Position numbers and translations under genes: made by a program. Below the pieces are notes generated by a model. That model searched no databases, was not told where the DNA came from, and worked only from the letters and a program-made list of their open reading frames with translations. Shown piece by piece: positions 25,858-34,422 of a stretch of 64,000 nucleotides of DNA; position 1 is the first letter of the stretch; each line of letters begins with the position of its first letter. The DNA is taken from contig JAOSJT010000001.1 of the NCBI GenBank assembly GCA_027493955.1, positions 3,087,131 through 3,151,130 on the forward strand. Direction: 5' to 3'. The DNA comes from Bacteroidia bacterium (GTDB lineage: Bacteria > Bacteroidota > Ignavibacteria > SZUA-365).

Positions 25858-26316
25858 ATGCCAACAAAATTTCTCGCTCAAGTCGCACTACAACGTTGCA
25901 GGGAATTGCGACAACGTCAGACAAAGGCCGAATTCTTTCTGTGGGATTTGCTCAGGAACAGGAAGTGCGGTGGATTCAAATTCTATCGTCAGCGTGCAGT
26001 ATTCTATGAAGTGCCCGGAAAGAAATCGTTCTTTATTGCGGATTTCTATTCGCGCGAGCTGCTGCTCATCATCGAGTTGGATGGCCCTATTCATGAAAGC
26101 AGGAAGGAGTATGATACCGGCAGAGATGACGTATTACGTATGTACGGTTTGCGCGTGCTGAGATTTCAGAATGAGTTGGTGCTGGCTCATCCGGAGATGG
26201 TGTTGGAGGCGATTTTGGCCTCACCCCCGGCCTCTCCCCCGGCCTCTCCCCCGGCCTCTCCCCGGCCCCCTCTCCGCAAGCGGAGAGCGGGGGAGGAAAT
26301 CACAATAGTGTTTTAA
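25858..26316 (+). CDS. DUF559 (Vsr-like) endonuclease-fold protein
   Basis: 152 aa from the ATG at 25858, chosen for the gggaga ribosome-binding site 6 bases upstream; the frame is open further up but that part is repeat and AT-rich leader. Features: RQRQTKAEFFLWDLLRNRK, KFYRQRAVFYEVPGKKSFFIADFYSRELLLIIELDGPIHES and DDVLRMYGLRVLRFQNELV. The D ... E-x-D/H pattern is that of DUF559 proteins related to very-short-patch-repair nucleases. Function unknown. It is the only confident plus-strand gene here. Its last about 30 residues (ASPPASPPASPP, then RPPLRKRRAGEE) come from a palindromic repeat, and it overlaps the 3' end of the PglC-like gene by 17 bases. Confidence 0.8.
   Translation: MPTKFLAQVALQRCRELRQRQTKAEFFLWDLLRNRKCGGFKFYRQRAVFYEVPGKKSFFIADFYSRELLLIIELDGPIHESRKEYDTGRDDVLRMYGLRVLRFQNELVLAHPEMVLEAILASPPASPPASPPASPRPPLRKRRAGEEITIVF
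26219..26302. repeat. GC-rich palindromic repeat at the DUF559 3' end
   Basis: Four tandem cccccggcctct modules lead into ccccctctccgcaagcggag, a hairpin with gcaa at its tip. It encodes the C-terminal tail of DUF559 and ends at the converging PglC-like gene. Confidence 0.8.
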
Positions 26317-26872
26317 GTACCACCATCATATTTGAGCGGACGGTAGCGCTTTGACAATATGCGAGATCGATTCGGAGCTTCTCGGGAAGTATCTGCTCGA
26401 TATATAATTTCTCGTGATTATCACCTGTCAGCAATGAATTTTCATTGCGGAAGGCGATCGATGCGGGGCTCGTCATACCGGGACGGTATTTCAGGATATC
26501 CCGCAGGTGTTCAGGATAGTGTTCGACAAAACGCGGATCCTCGGGGCGGGGACCAACGAGACTCATCTGGCCCTTGAGCACATTGATGAGCTGCGGCAAT
26601 TCGTCCAGCTTGCTCCGGCGCAAGAAACGTCCCACCGGGGTGATGCGCGTATCGCCGGCGCTGGTGATGCCGGAACCGATACGGTCGGCATCCGTGCGCA
26701 TGCTGCGGAATTTGTACAATGCGAATGGTACGCCATTCCTGCCCGTGCGCGTGGCCCTGTAGAGAACCGACCCGGGCGAGGTGAGCTTGATCCATACGGC
26801 GATAACGATAAATACCGGCGCAAGCAGTATCAGGCCCAGCGAAGATGCGAGAATGTCTATCAGGCGCTGCAT
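26300..26872 (-). CDS. Small monotopic phosphoglycosyl transferase (PglC/WbaP catalytic-domain family)
   Basis: 190 aa, ATG at 26872. One N-terminal re-entrant hydrophobic helix (SLGLILLAPVFIVIAVWIKL) precedes the catalytic domain. Motifs: GSVLYRATRTGRNG, ALYKFRSMRTDAD, TPVGRFLRRSKLDELPQ with the catalytic Asp-Glu pair, QMSLVGPRPED and YRPGMTSPASI. These enzymes move a sugar-1-phosphate, often diNAcBac or a hexose, to undecaprenyl phosphate. The next gene upstream is a (frameshifted) PglE-like aminotransferase and a PglF-like dehydratase is 5 kb downstream, so the donor is plausibly a UDP-amino-dideoxy sugar. Stop codon overlaps the convergent DUF559 gene. Confidence 0.9.
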   Translation of the reverse strand: MQRLIDILASSLGLILLAPVFIVIAVWIKLTSPGSVLYRATRTGRNGVPFALYKFRSMRTDADRIGSGITSAGDTRITPVGRFLRRSKLDELPQLINVLKGQMSLVGPRPEDPRFVEHYPEHLRDILKYRPGMTSPASIAFRNENSLLTGDNHEKLYIEQILPEKLRIDLAYCQSATVRSNMMVVLKTLL

Positions 26873-27573
26873 GCGGTGTACAATCAGGAGAGTATTCTAC
26901 AACCGCGCGCGACGCAGCATTTCTACAACCGATTCGGCGACATAAGCCATTTCTTCGTCTGTCAAACCCGGGTAAATCGGCAAGGACAGCAGCCGCGGCC
27001 AGAGTGACGCCGCGACGGGGAAGTCCTCCGGTTTGTAACCATAGCTCTCTACATAGTACGGATGCATGTGCAGGGGACGCCAATGCACGGAGCACAGCAC
27101 GCCGCGCTGTTTCATTTCTTCGATGAACTGCGCACGATCGATGCGCAGAAGGTCGAGGCGCAGTTTGATGACGTAGAGGTGATGCGCGTGCAGAAGCGCG
27201 GAATTCTGCGGCAGCGTTTCCACTTCCTCCACATCGGCGAAGGCGTCGTCGTAGAAGGACGCGATGCGAGCGCGTTCAAGACGGAATTGCTCCGCCTTCG
27301 CCAGTTGCGAGAGTCCCAGCGCCGCCGCCACGTCCGTCATATTGTATTTGAAACCTGGAGCGACGATGTGATAATCCCAACTTCCGTCGGCGGTAAAGCG
27401 TTTCCAGGCATCGCGATTCATGCCATGCAGCGACATCAGCCGCATGCGCGCGGCCAACTCCGCATCCGCCGTTACCGCCATGCCACCCTCCCCTGTGGTG
27501 ATGGTCTTGTTGGCGTAGAAGCTGAAGCAGGACACTTTTGATGTATTGTTTCCGACGTAATGTATGGGATTGC

Positions 27574-27720
27574 TGAGAGGCGAAGAGCGGTGAGCGGGAG
27601 GCGTAGCGCGCAGCACGGAGCGCGTAGCGTTCTCAGATTCTGCTGTTTCGCCGGTATCCGCATGGTCTGTACGGGAAGTTGGCGCTACGCGCTCTGCGCT
27701 TTGCGCTACGCTCCCTCTCC
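27574..27720. repeat. gcgctacgc inverted-repeat element, copy 3, inside the aminotransferase
   Basis: ggcgtagcgcgcagcacggagcg and gcgtagcgttctcaga on the left, ggcgctacgcgctctgcgc and gcgctacgctccctctcc on the right: the same order of motifs as at 19501 and 20070. It is translated in frame as about 50 Ser/Ala/Arg/Thr-rich residues between the conserved HAF and CFSF blocks. Confidence 0.75.
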
Positions 27721-27844
27721 ACCCGGCCGGGAATGCGTGCGCGGCATCTTCGATGACCTCCGCCCCAACTTCGCTGGCGACAGCGGTAATCCCCTCGAGA
27801 TCGCACGGCCGTCCGCCGTAGTGGACGGGGATGATTGCGGAGAA

Positions 27845-27915
27845 ACGGCCCTCACCCCGGCCCCTCTGCCCTCACCCCCGGCCCCTCTCCCGGTAGGGAG
27901 AGGGGAGGAGGAGGG
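27845..27915. repeat. GC-rich palindromic repeat (two units) with the frameshift site
   Basis: Plus strand: ccctcaccccggcccctctg, then ccctcacccccggcccctct, then cccggtagggagaggggagg. Two near-identical units differ in the C tract (4 versus 5); this one-base difference breaks the aminotransferase frame. Confidence 0.85.
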
Positions 27916-28499
27916 GTCTTGGGATATAGCTGCGCGGATGGTCGTAGGGGTGATGCACAGGGTGTCGGGATCGACGTCGCAGAGGATGGGGATGGCATCG
28001 AAGTAGCGGACGACTTCGGCGGTGGCGGCGAAGGTCATGGTGGGGACAAGGACTCGGTCGCCGCGTTTGAGGCCGATGGCTTCAAGCGCGAGATGCAAGG
28101 CCGCTGTGCAGGAGTTGAGGGCCACGGCATGGAGCTCGGGGTTTCCGAGCGCGTTGACGAAGTCCTGCTCGAATTGCTTTACCTTGGGTCCCGTGGTAAG
28201 CCAGCCGGATTGGAGGCATTCCTCAATGCCAGCGAGGGCGTCGGGATCGGGGAGGAAACGGAAAAAGGGGATGTGCATGGTGTCAGTGTCGGAAAGTACG
28301 TCGGATGTTTCGCGCTATGGGATAGAGTCTCTCTGCGAGTTCGCGTCTCTGCGGCGCTTTTACCGACTTGTCTTGAAATGTTGAGCACGAAGATGCAATG
28401 GCGCTCTGGATGTTCTTTGATCTGTTTATCTCGAAATGCTGTCGTGTTAACCTGATTACCGTACGCACCTCGTACCGTTATGCGTGCGGAGACACTGAT

Positions 28500-29192
28500 T
28501 CAGAGAGGACGGATGCTGCAGAGGTGGTGGGATTTCAAAAAAGGTATGCGCGCGAGCACGGGATAGAGCGCGTTGGTCAGGCGACCCAGCGAGCGCGCGA
28601 GGGGAGGTAAAAGCGTGAGGGTTTTGCACTCCAGGCGGGTTCCGGGAAACAGGGCGCGGATTTCCTGCAGGTTCAGGGCCCGGACAAAGGGATTACGCGG
28701 ATTGTTGTAGCGGAAATCGTACACAATGATGCTCCCCTGCGGTCGCAATACGCGCAAAGCCTCGCGAGCTATGGCCGATCGCGTTTTATACACGAGTATG
28801 GATGAGAGCACGGTGAAGAGCAACACGGTATGTACGCTCCCGTCGCCTAAGGGCAGACGTGAGCCCTCTGCCAGTGCATAGTGCATGGCCGGATAGCGCT
28901 CATGCGCCTGGTGAATGCGAACAGCATCGATATCCACACCGTATAATATCTCTTGCGGCAAACCCATCGTATGCAAGGTAGCGAGCACATTTCCGGCACC
29001 GCAGCCGATATCGAGAACAGGCGCGGGTGAGGCCCCCTGCGTTGCGGCGAGCAATTCTCGCAACGCGCCGTCGCGCTCCATGCCCATAGCGCGGTTACCC
29101 GCATTCGCGGAGGACCAGGAGCGCTGCTTGCGCGCGTCGAGACGATACGCGTCGTAGACCTCGCGTAGGCGTTGGAGCTCAGCCGCATTCAT
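28500..29192 (-). CDS. Class I SAM-dependent methyltransferase
   Basis: 230 aa from the ATG at 29192 (a GTG three codons upstream is open). The SAM-binding motif I is VLDIGCGAGNVLATL, followed by ILYGVDIDAVRIHQAHERYP (motif II acidic residue), then AEGSRLPLGDGSVHTVLLFTVL and LRVLRPQGSIIVYDFRYN. This is the Methyltransf_11 arrangement. Target unknown; in this setting probably a sugar hydroxyl or a carrier-linked glycan. About 100 bp separate it from the GT2 gene upstream and about 220 bp from the aminotransferase downstream. Confidence 0.85.
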   Translation of the reverse strand: MNAAELQRLREVYDAYRLDARKQRSWSSANAGNRAMGMERDGALRELLAATQGASPAPVLDIGCGAGNVLATLHTMGLPQEILYGVDIDAVRIHQAHERYPAMHYALAEGSRLPLGDGSVHTVLLFTVLSSILVYKTRSAIAREALRVLRPQGSIIVYDFRYNNPRNPFVRALNLQEIRALFPGTRLECKTLTLLPPLARSLGRLTNALYPVLARIPFLKSHHLCSIRPL

Positions 29193-29300
29193 ACGTCGCA
29201 CTCCATTATAACAGCATTTCTCGTGACGAAGGCAAGTTGCCCCGAAAGATGTTTCTCCACGTTTCCGATATGCCGCGCAGCGCGTAAACTCACGAAGCCC

Positions 29301-30344
29301 TCACCTGCTCAGCCCGGTGAAAAGGCGTCCCGGCTGTGTGATGCCGAGCAACGCGTGCAGCAAGGCCATGAGGAAACCCAGGCCATAGGAAATGTGATAG
29401 CAGGCGAAGGTCGCGGGAAGGGCTGGAAGCAGGTCCATGCCATGTTCTCTCGCGGCTTTGAAGGAAAAGAAGAGATTCGCCGCGGTATACAGCGACACGG
29501 CACCGCCGTAGACCCACAGCAGCGGCGACCAGAGAGCGGCGAGGAGCGGACCTCCGAACAGACCCAGGACAAACAGCACTGGAACAAGATGGCGGGGAGA
29601 CGCGGGCAGCTTGTGCTTGCGTATGACGCGTACTTTCCAATATCCGTATTGCAAATACTGCCGGAATAAATCACGCAGCCGTGATCGCGGATAGTACCAG
29701 GATACTATTTCCGGTGACTGATAAATGGTGCCACCCGCGCGAATGATACGCAGGTTCAACTCGTCGTCCTGATTTCGGACCAGTTCCTCATCGAAGCCAC
29801 CCAGGTCCTGCAAGGTCTGTCTGCGCCAACAGCCGTAGGTCACGGTGTCAACATAGCCCTCGTAGTCCACATCGTGGAAGCGCGCGCCTCCCACCGAGAA
29901 GGGCGAGTGATATGCGGCCGCAATGGCACGTTGGACATAGCCCGTCGCCTTTGTGCGTGCGGGGCCGCCTACGTTCCAGGCACCGGTGTGTTCCAATGCC
30001 CCAACGCAGCGCGTGATGTAATGCACATCGTATTCGGTATGCGCATCCCAGCGGACGATGATATCACCGGTCGCCGAGGTGAGGCCAACATTCAATGCAT
30101 GCGAAACGAAGGTCGCAGGATTCTCCAAAACGCGGAGCGTCCTCCCGGTTCCGAATGAAAGCGACTGATTATGTAACTCTATGGTTGTCTCAAGCGAAAT
30201 CCTGCTGCCATCAGTGGATGCCCCGTCAATAAGAAGAAATTCAATACTGCCAGACGTATAAACCTGTGCGTTTATCGCTGTGAGAATGCGATCAAGAAAG
30301 TGCGCCTCGTTGCGCAGCGGGAGCAGGACAGAAACGTCGGGCAT
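29301..30344 (-). CDS. GT2 glycosyltransferase with C-terminal membrane segments (ExoA-like)
   Basis: 347 aa, ATG at 30344. The catalytic domain has PDVSVLLPLRNEAHFLDRIL, LLIDGASTDGS and IIVRWDAHTEYDVHYITRC (the DxH-type metal site seen in ExoA), then GAWNVGGPARTKATG, GGFDEELVRNQDDELNLR with the catalytic ED-like motif, and SWYYPRSRLRDLFRQYLQYG. Three to four hydrophobic segments at residues about 250-340 anchor it. ExoA of succinoglycan synthesis adds a glucose to a lipid-linked galactose; the exact sugar here is open. It lies 27 bp downstream of the DPM-like gene. Confidence 0.85.
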   Translation of the reverse strand: MPDVSVLLPLRNEAHFLDRILTAINAQVYTSGSIEFLLIDGASTDGSRISLETTIELHNQSLSFGTGRTLRVLENPATFVSHALNVGLTSATGDIIVRWDAHTEYDVHYITRCVGALEHTGAWNVGGPARTKATGYVQRAIAAAYHSPFSVGGARFHDVDYEGYVDTVTYGCWRRQTLQDLGGFDEELVRNQDDELNLRIIRAGGTIYQSPEIVSWYYPRSRLRDLFRQYLQYGYWKVRVIRKHKLPASPRHLVPVLFVLGLFGGPLLAALWSPLLWVYGGAVSLYTAANLFFSFKAAREHGMDLLPALPATFACYHISYGLGFLMALLHALLGITQPGRLFTGLSR

Positions 30345-30371
30345 GTCTTGTTGGAAGAAACCGCGGCCTGT

Positions 30372-31094
30372 TCAGCGGAAAATATTATACTTGACAATAC
30401 ACCAAAGCGCCCGCACACCGTCTCTCCAGCCGATCTTCTTCCCTTCTTCGTAAGTCCTTCCGTAATAGCTGATTCCGACTTCGTAAATTCGGCAGCGCTG
30501 TTTCGCAATTTTGGCGGTGATTTCCGGTTCGAAGCCGAAACGGTTCTCTTCTATGCGAATCTTGTCAATGATTTCCTTGCGAAACACCTTGTAGCAGGTT
30601 TCCATGTCGGAGAGGTTTAAATCTGTAAAGACATTCGACAACGTGGTCAGAAAGCGATTCCCGAGATAATGCCAAAAATACAGGACACGATGTTCCCCTA
30701 CGGGCAGAAAACGTGAACCATACACCACATCCGCCTTCCCTTCCAGAATCGGTTTGAGCAAGCGAGGATACTCCGACGGACTGTACTCGAGGTCGGCATC
30801 CTGTATCAACACAATGTCGCCCCGTGCGTGAGAAAATCCCGTTCTGAGAGCCGCACCCTTTCCTTGATTCTTGTCATGAGAAAACACTCTTGTCTCCTCA
30901 TCCGCAAGCGATGCCAAAATCGGACCGGTATCATCCGTCGAACAATCGTCAACAAGGATCAGCTCGCGCAGGCAACGCGAGGGGAGTGCGGCATGTCGTA
31001 CCGTCTCCACCAGCTCGCGAACGGTTGCTTGCTCATTGTAACAGGGGATGACGATAGTCACCAAAGTGCGCAACGGTACTTGCTCTGTACTCAC
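30372..31094 (-). CDS. DPM-like polyprenyl-phosphate glycosyltransferase (GT2)
   Basis: 240 aa, GTG start at 31094. Short, soluble, without membrane segments, as in dolichol-phosphate mannose synthases. Motifs: [66 protein letters not shown] (DxD), VVYGSRFLP, and the late [14 protein letters not shown]. It would make a polyprenyl-phosphate hexose. The next gene upstream is a GT-C membrane protein (31109-32374), the kind of enzyme that uses such a donor in the periplasm, so the two probably work as a pair. Confidence 0.85.
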   Translation of the reverse strand: MSTEQVPLRTLVTIVIPCYNEQATVRELVETVRHAALPSRCLRELILVDDCSTDDTGPILASLADEETRVFSHDKNQGKGAALRTGFSHARGDIVLIQDADLEYSPSEYPRLLKPILEGKADVVYGSRFLPVGEHRVLYFWHYLGNRFLTTLSNVFTDLNLSDMETCYKVFRKEIIDKIRIEENRFGFEPEITAKIAKQRCRIYEVGISYYGRTYEEGKKIGWRDGVRALWCIVKYNIFR

Positions 31095-31108
31095 TTACAA
31101 CTCATGAT

Positions 31109-32374
31109 TTATTGCCCTGGTATGTATGGTGCGACCGCCTCAAGCGGTTGCTCGTCCTTAGAATAGATTGCCGGAAGGAACACGAAGAGAAGAGTGATTG
31201 CCGGCACCATGTATCGCACTATTGACAGCACGAGAAAGGTCATGCCCCAGAAGTAGACAAATATGAGGGGAATTATGAACAGCGACTCCGAAATACATTG
31301 AATACCAGAGCTTCGGAAATGACGGTAAACACCCCACACAAGGGGAAGCAGAAACACGAGCTGTATCAGAATCATCAGCGTTTCGTTTCTGCCGCTATCC
31401 GTTCCGTACAAACTTCGTACTATTTTCATTCCGGCAAGCTGCAGCGTTTCCATTGGATACTCGACCGCCAGCCGCAGCACAGTGGAGGTGATTTCAGGTA
31501 CAGACTGCATTGTCGCTTGCTCAGCCGCATAGCGGAGCATCAATGATCTTACGCCCTCTGGTACATGCACTGCTTCCCTGTACGAAAGCTTCTCTACGCC
31601 AAAGGTCAGGCCATCCCGTATGCTCGCTACGGCGTTTCCTCCAGGCAACAGACGTGGCTGACCATAGGAGGACGTCCAGGCCAGATTGGGGAGAAGGCAC
31701 AGGACAACGAACAGAAGCAACACCGACGCAGCTTTGATCCTTGCGGGGAATGCCCATTTACGCAGGACAAGCAAATGCAGTACAAACACGAAGGGGAGTG
31801 CTACCGCTATGGGCCGCAACAACATGCTCACACTGAGCAGGAGTGACGCAGCGAACAGATATGCCCATCTGACGGAAGCGTCCTCCACAGCCCGTACATA
31901 CGACAACACCGCCAACACGAGTGCGAGGACAAACGGCGTTTCACTCAATGGCTGCAGCAGTAAGCTGGCCGTCAACGGATACGCAAGCCAGAGCAGGGCT
32001 GCGAGCAATGCTGAAATTTTTCCGAACAACCCGATTGCAAGCTGGAAAAGCACCACAGCGGAAAATCCGAGCATCAAGGCGAGGATGCAGGAGAACAGTT
32101 GATCGAAGGGAAGACCAAAAGAATCCGACAACCCTATCGTCGCGGCGATGATGAAGGGAAAACCCGGGGCCATCGACGAGAACTCACCATCGAGCATAAA
32201 GCCCTTCCCCTGTGCCAGACTCTGACCCAATGGGAGAGAATACCCCACATAATCCGAAGATTCACCGCCCCAGCGAGCGGAAATTCCTGTAACGTCAAAA
32301 GCGATGACCGTTACAAGCGGCACAAGCAACAGTACACAGACAATCGCCCAGACTGGTAACCGTCTCAACCACAT
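31109..32374 (-). CDS. GT-C/GT39-like integral membrane glycosyltransferase
   Basis: 421 aa from the ATG at 32374, which overlaps the stop of the preceding gene as ATGA; the frame is open upstream but that part belongs to the neighbour. The N-terminal membrane segment leads to SARWGGESSDYVGYSLPLG and GEFSSMAPGFPFIIAATIG, the acidic-loop and P-G-F-P pattern of ArnT-like enzymes. About ten further hydrophobic segments follow. It lies 14 bp before the DPM-like synthase that could make its donor. Sugar unknown. Confidence 0.7.
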   Translation of the reverse strand: MWLRRLPVWAIVCVLLLVPLVTVIAFDVTGISARWGGESSDYVGYSLPLGQSLAQGKGFMLDGEFSSMAPGFPFIIAATIGLSDSFGLPFDQLFSCILALMLGFSAVVLFQLAIGLFGKISALLAALLWLAYPLTASLLLQPLSETPFVLALVLAVLSYVRAVEDASVRWAYLFAASLLLSVSMLLRPIAVALPFVFVLHLLVLRKWAFPARIKAASVLLLFVVLCLLPNLAWTSSYGQPRLLPGGNAVASIRDGLTFGVEKLSYREAVHVPEGVRSLMLRYAAEQATMQSVPEITSTVLRLAVEYPMETLQLAGMKIVRSLYGTDSGRNETLMILIQLVFLLPLVWGVYRHFRSSGIQCISESLFIIPLIFVYFWGMTFLVLSIVRYMVPAITLLFVFLPAIYSKDEQPLEAVAPYIPGQ

Positions 32375-34332
32375 CACCGGTACAAAGTCTGAAAGATATT
32401 CATGTGAACATCCGGCTGCGTTACGCAGAGAATAATGTCCTTCCCTGCCAGGGAGAGCCGATACACATGCCCTACCGCGGGCCACAGTGATCCCGGATAC
32501 GCGAGACTGCCGGTCACCACCGGCCTCTTGCTCCAGGTGTACCAGCGCTCTGAATTCTGCAGACCACGACTGAAGCGATCAGCAAAGGAATTACCCGACA
32601 TCGCTCCGAGGCGGAGTTCCCGTTCTTCCCCATCGACAGAGACAAACCCTATTACTGTGCCCGGCGGCAAATCCTGCCCGCAACGCAGCATGAAGAAGAT
32701 TTCCCGTGACGATGCACCCGTGTCAAGACGCAAGCTATCCCCGATACGCAGCGGGGTGAAACCCGGCAAGGTCAGGCCTTTGTGATGAATCGGGAAGACG
32801 AGATCGCGATACATGATTTCCGGTGGCCGGGGAATAAATCCCGGATTCTCACCGGTAATGCGTTTCTCGTATCGGTATGCATACGTCGGGTACACGCCGC
32901 TGCTCCAGACACTGCGATACCCATGTTGTCGCAACACTTCCAGGCCGGCGGACAGAGCATGCAGCTTGCCCGTGCTGGCAACGCCACTGTTCCAGTTCTG
33001 CTCCATGGAAAGTGCCTGATAGGATTTCCAGTCATTCAGCACAAGGAACAGCTCACCGGGCAAGTTCAGGTCCGCCCCCCCGTAAGCAAACTCATCCAGT
33101 GACAGAATGCGGGCACTCTCCCCGTCTTCTCCCAAGTAAAAGCGAAACGTCTTGTCCGCGCGACCATCCAGGACGATCACGCCGCCATGTGCCACAGCGC
33201 GCCGTCCCTCTTCCGCGATGGCCGGCCAATCCGCTCGCGCGACGTTGAAGTCGAAGAAGAGACCGTAGAGCACAGGGAGCAATGGGAGATAGACGATATA
33301 CCGCCGCCATCGCGAAACCGACGGTGGAGACCAGGACAGAAGCAACAGGAAATACGGCAACGCGAAAATCGCATGTTTGGACTCGAACTGTGTAGACCCC
33401 GGCAAGGTCAGAGGCTCAAGAAACAAGTACATGCCGAAAAATGGGATGAAACCCGCTGTACAGAGAAAGACGAACATTGCGCGGTTTTCCCGCCAGATCT
33501 GCAAGAGTTTCCACAGCAGGAACAAGAGGAGCAATGCGAACACCGATATGACAAAGCCATTCTCCGTGGGCGTCAGTTCTGTGCCGAAAAAGAACTGGAA
33601 CACAGCATACACGGGCTTGATGAGCAGGGAGAGAGAGAAGCCACGCATTTGCATACCCGTGGCGTGCATGTCCGAAGCGAGCATGGGAAGCAATGCTCCC
33701 ATAATATCTCCCCAGTACAGCAGCAACGGTGTTGCCAGTACGACCGTACTCAGAATGAGCAGGGACCTCTGCTTTCTCGGTGCACGTGACAGCTCCGTCA
33801 GAATAAAAAACACGGCCAGCTGCCAGAACAGAAACATGTGCAGAAAGGGCGCGGTCAACAAGAGCAGCAGTACTTTCTTTCGTTTGTACACACCGCGCAC
33901 ATGATCGACGTACAGCGTCCCGAAGATGACAAATGCCGCCAGCACGTAAAAGGAATAGTAACGGAACAATTGCTCCTGATAAAGGGCAAAGCTGGAACAG
34001 ACGAGGTAGCAGATACCGAAGTACAGGTACCGATTGTATGCCTCGTCTTTCGTGCGAGAAATACCCAGCGAGAGGTACAATATCGTGGCGAGGATGCAAA
34101 GCAGACCGATCTGCCGATACAGCAGATAGTTTTCGGCATTCACGTCACCAAGAAACTGACGTAACAGGAATACCGCCGCAGTATATGGCAAAGCCATGAT
34201 ACTGCTCCCCCTCCCAGTGTACCACTCATCGCCACCCCAGGGAAGTTTAACGCTGTAGAGCAAAGCAAGAATACTGTGCCCGGACAGTAGCAATAATCCG
34301 AGAACGATGACAGGTGTTGATTGCCGTTTCAA
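32374..34332 (-). CDS. Large GT-C-like integral membrane protein
   Basis: 652 aa, apparent TTG start at 34332. The first membrane segment is followed by KLPWGGDEWYTGRGSSIM with an acidic pair, as in GT-C proteins, then about eleven hydrophobic segments to residue about 365. The remaining nearly 290 residues form a soluble, probably periplasmic domain (LVLNDWKSYQALSMEQNW, YRYEKRITGENPGFIP). Overlaps the following GT-C gene by one codon, so translation is coupled. I do not recognise a specific family. Confidence 0.6.
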   Translation of the reverse strand: MKRQSTPVIVLGLLLLSGHSILALLYSVKLPWGGDEWYTGRGSSIMALPYTAAVFLLRQFLGDVNAENYLLYRQIGLLCILATILYLSLGISRTKDEAYNRYLYFGICYLVCSSFALYQEQLFRYYSFYVLAAFVIFGTLYVDHVRGVYKRKKVLLLLLTAPFLHMFLFWQLAVFFILTELSRAPRKQRSLLILSTVVLATPLLLYWGDIMGALLPMLASDMHATGMQMRGFSLSLLIKPVYAVFQFFFGTELTPTENGFVISVFALLLLFLLWKLLQIWRENRAMFVFLCTAGFIPFFGMYLFLEPLTLPGSTQFESKHAIFALPYFLLLLSWSPPSVSRWRRYIVYLPLLPVLYGLFFDFNVARADWPAIAEEGRRAVAHGGVIVLDGRADKTFRFYLGEDGESARILSLDEFAYGGADLNLPGELFLVLNDWKSYQALSMEQNWNSGVASTGKLHALSAGLEVLRQHGYRSVWSSGVYPTYAYRYEKRITGENPGFIPRPPEIMYRDLVFPIHHKGLTLPGFTPLRIGDSLRLDTGASSREIFFMLRCGQDLPPGTVIGFVSVDGEERELRLGAMSGNSFADRFSRGLQNSERWYTWSKRPVVTGSLAYPGSLWPAVGHVYRLSLAGKDIILCVTQPDVHMNIFQTLYR

Positions 34333-34422
34333 TGTAACACCGTGAAATCGATAATTAACATAATGGTGTAATCAGAGACTATTGCCCGTAGACAAGCGCA
34401 GGGAAGGGATGAGTATGCAGCA

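Larger units (their letters stand above)
26897..28278 (-). pseudogene. DegT/DnrJ/EryC1/StrS aminotransferase, frameshifted inside a repeat insertion (possibly phase-variable)
   Basis: The first part, from the ATG at 28278, has GWLTTGPKVKQFEQDF, SCTAALHLALEAIGL and VPTMTFAATAEVV. The second part, in another frame, has IIPVHYGGRPCDLEGITA, EVIEDAAHAF, CFSFYANKTITTGEGGMAV with the PLP lysine, and MHGMNRDAWKRF-type LHGMNRDAWKRF. The frames switch in a repeat at 27845-27915 made of two similar units: one has five G (minus strand; C5 at 27875-27879), the other four (C4 at 27855-27858). A fifth G in the second unit would give one open frame of about 460 codons. A second insertion at 27574-27720 adds about 50 codons in frame. 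The intact paralogue at 56739 lacks both. Likely role: PLP amination of a 4-keto UDP-sugar. Confidence 0.85.
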
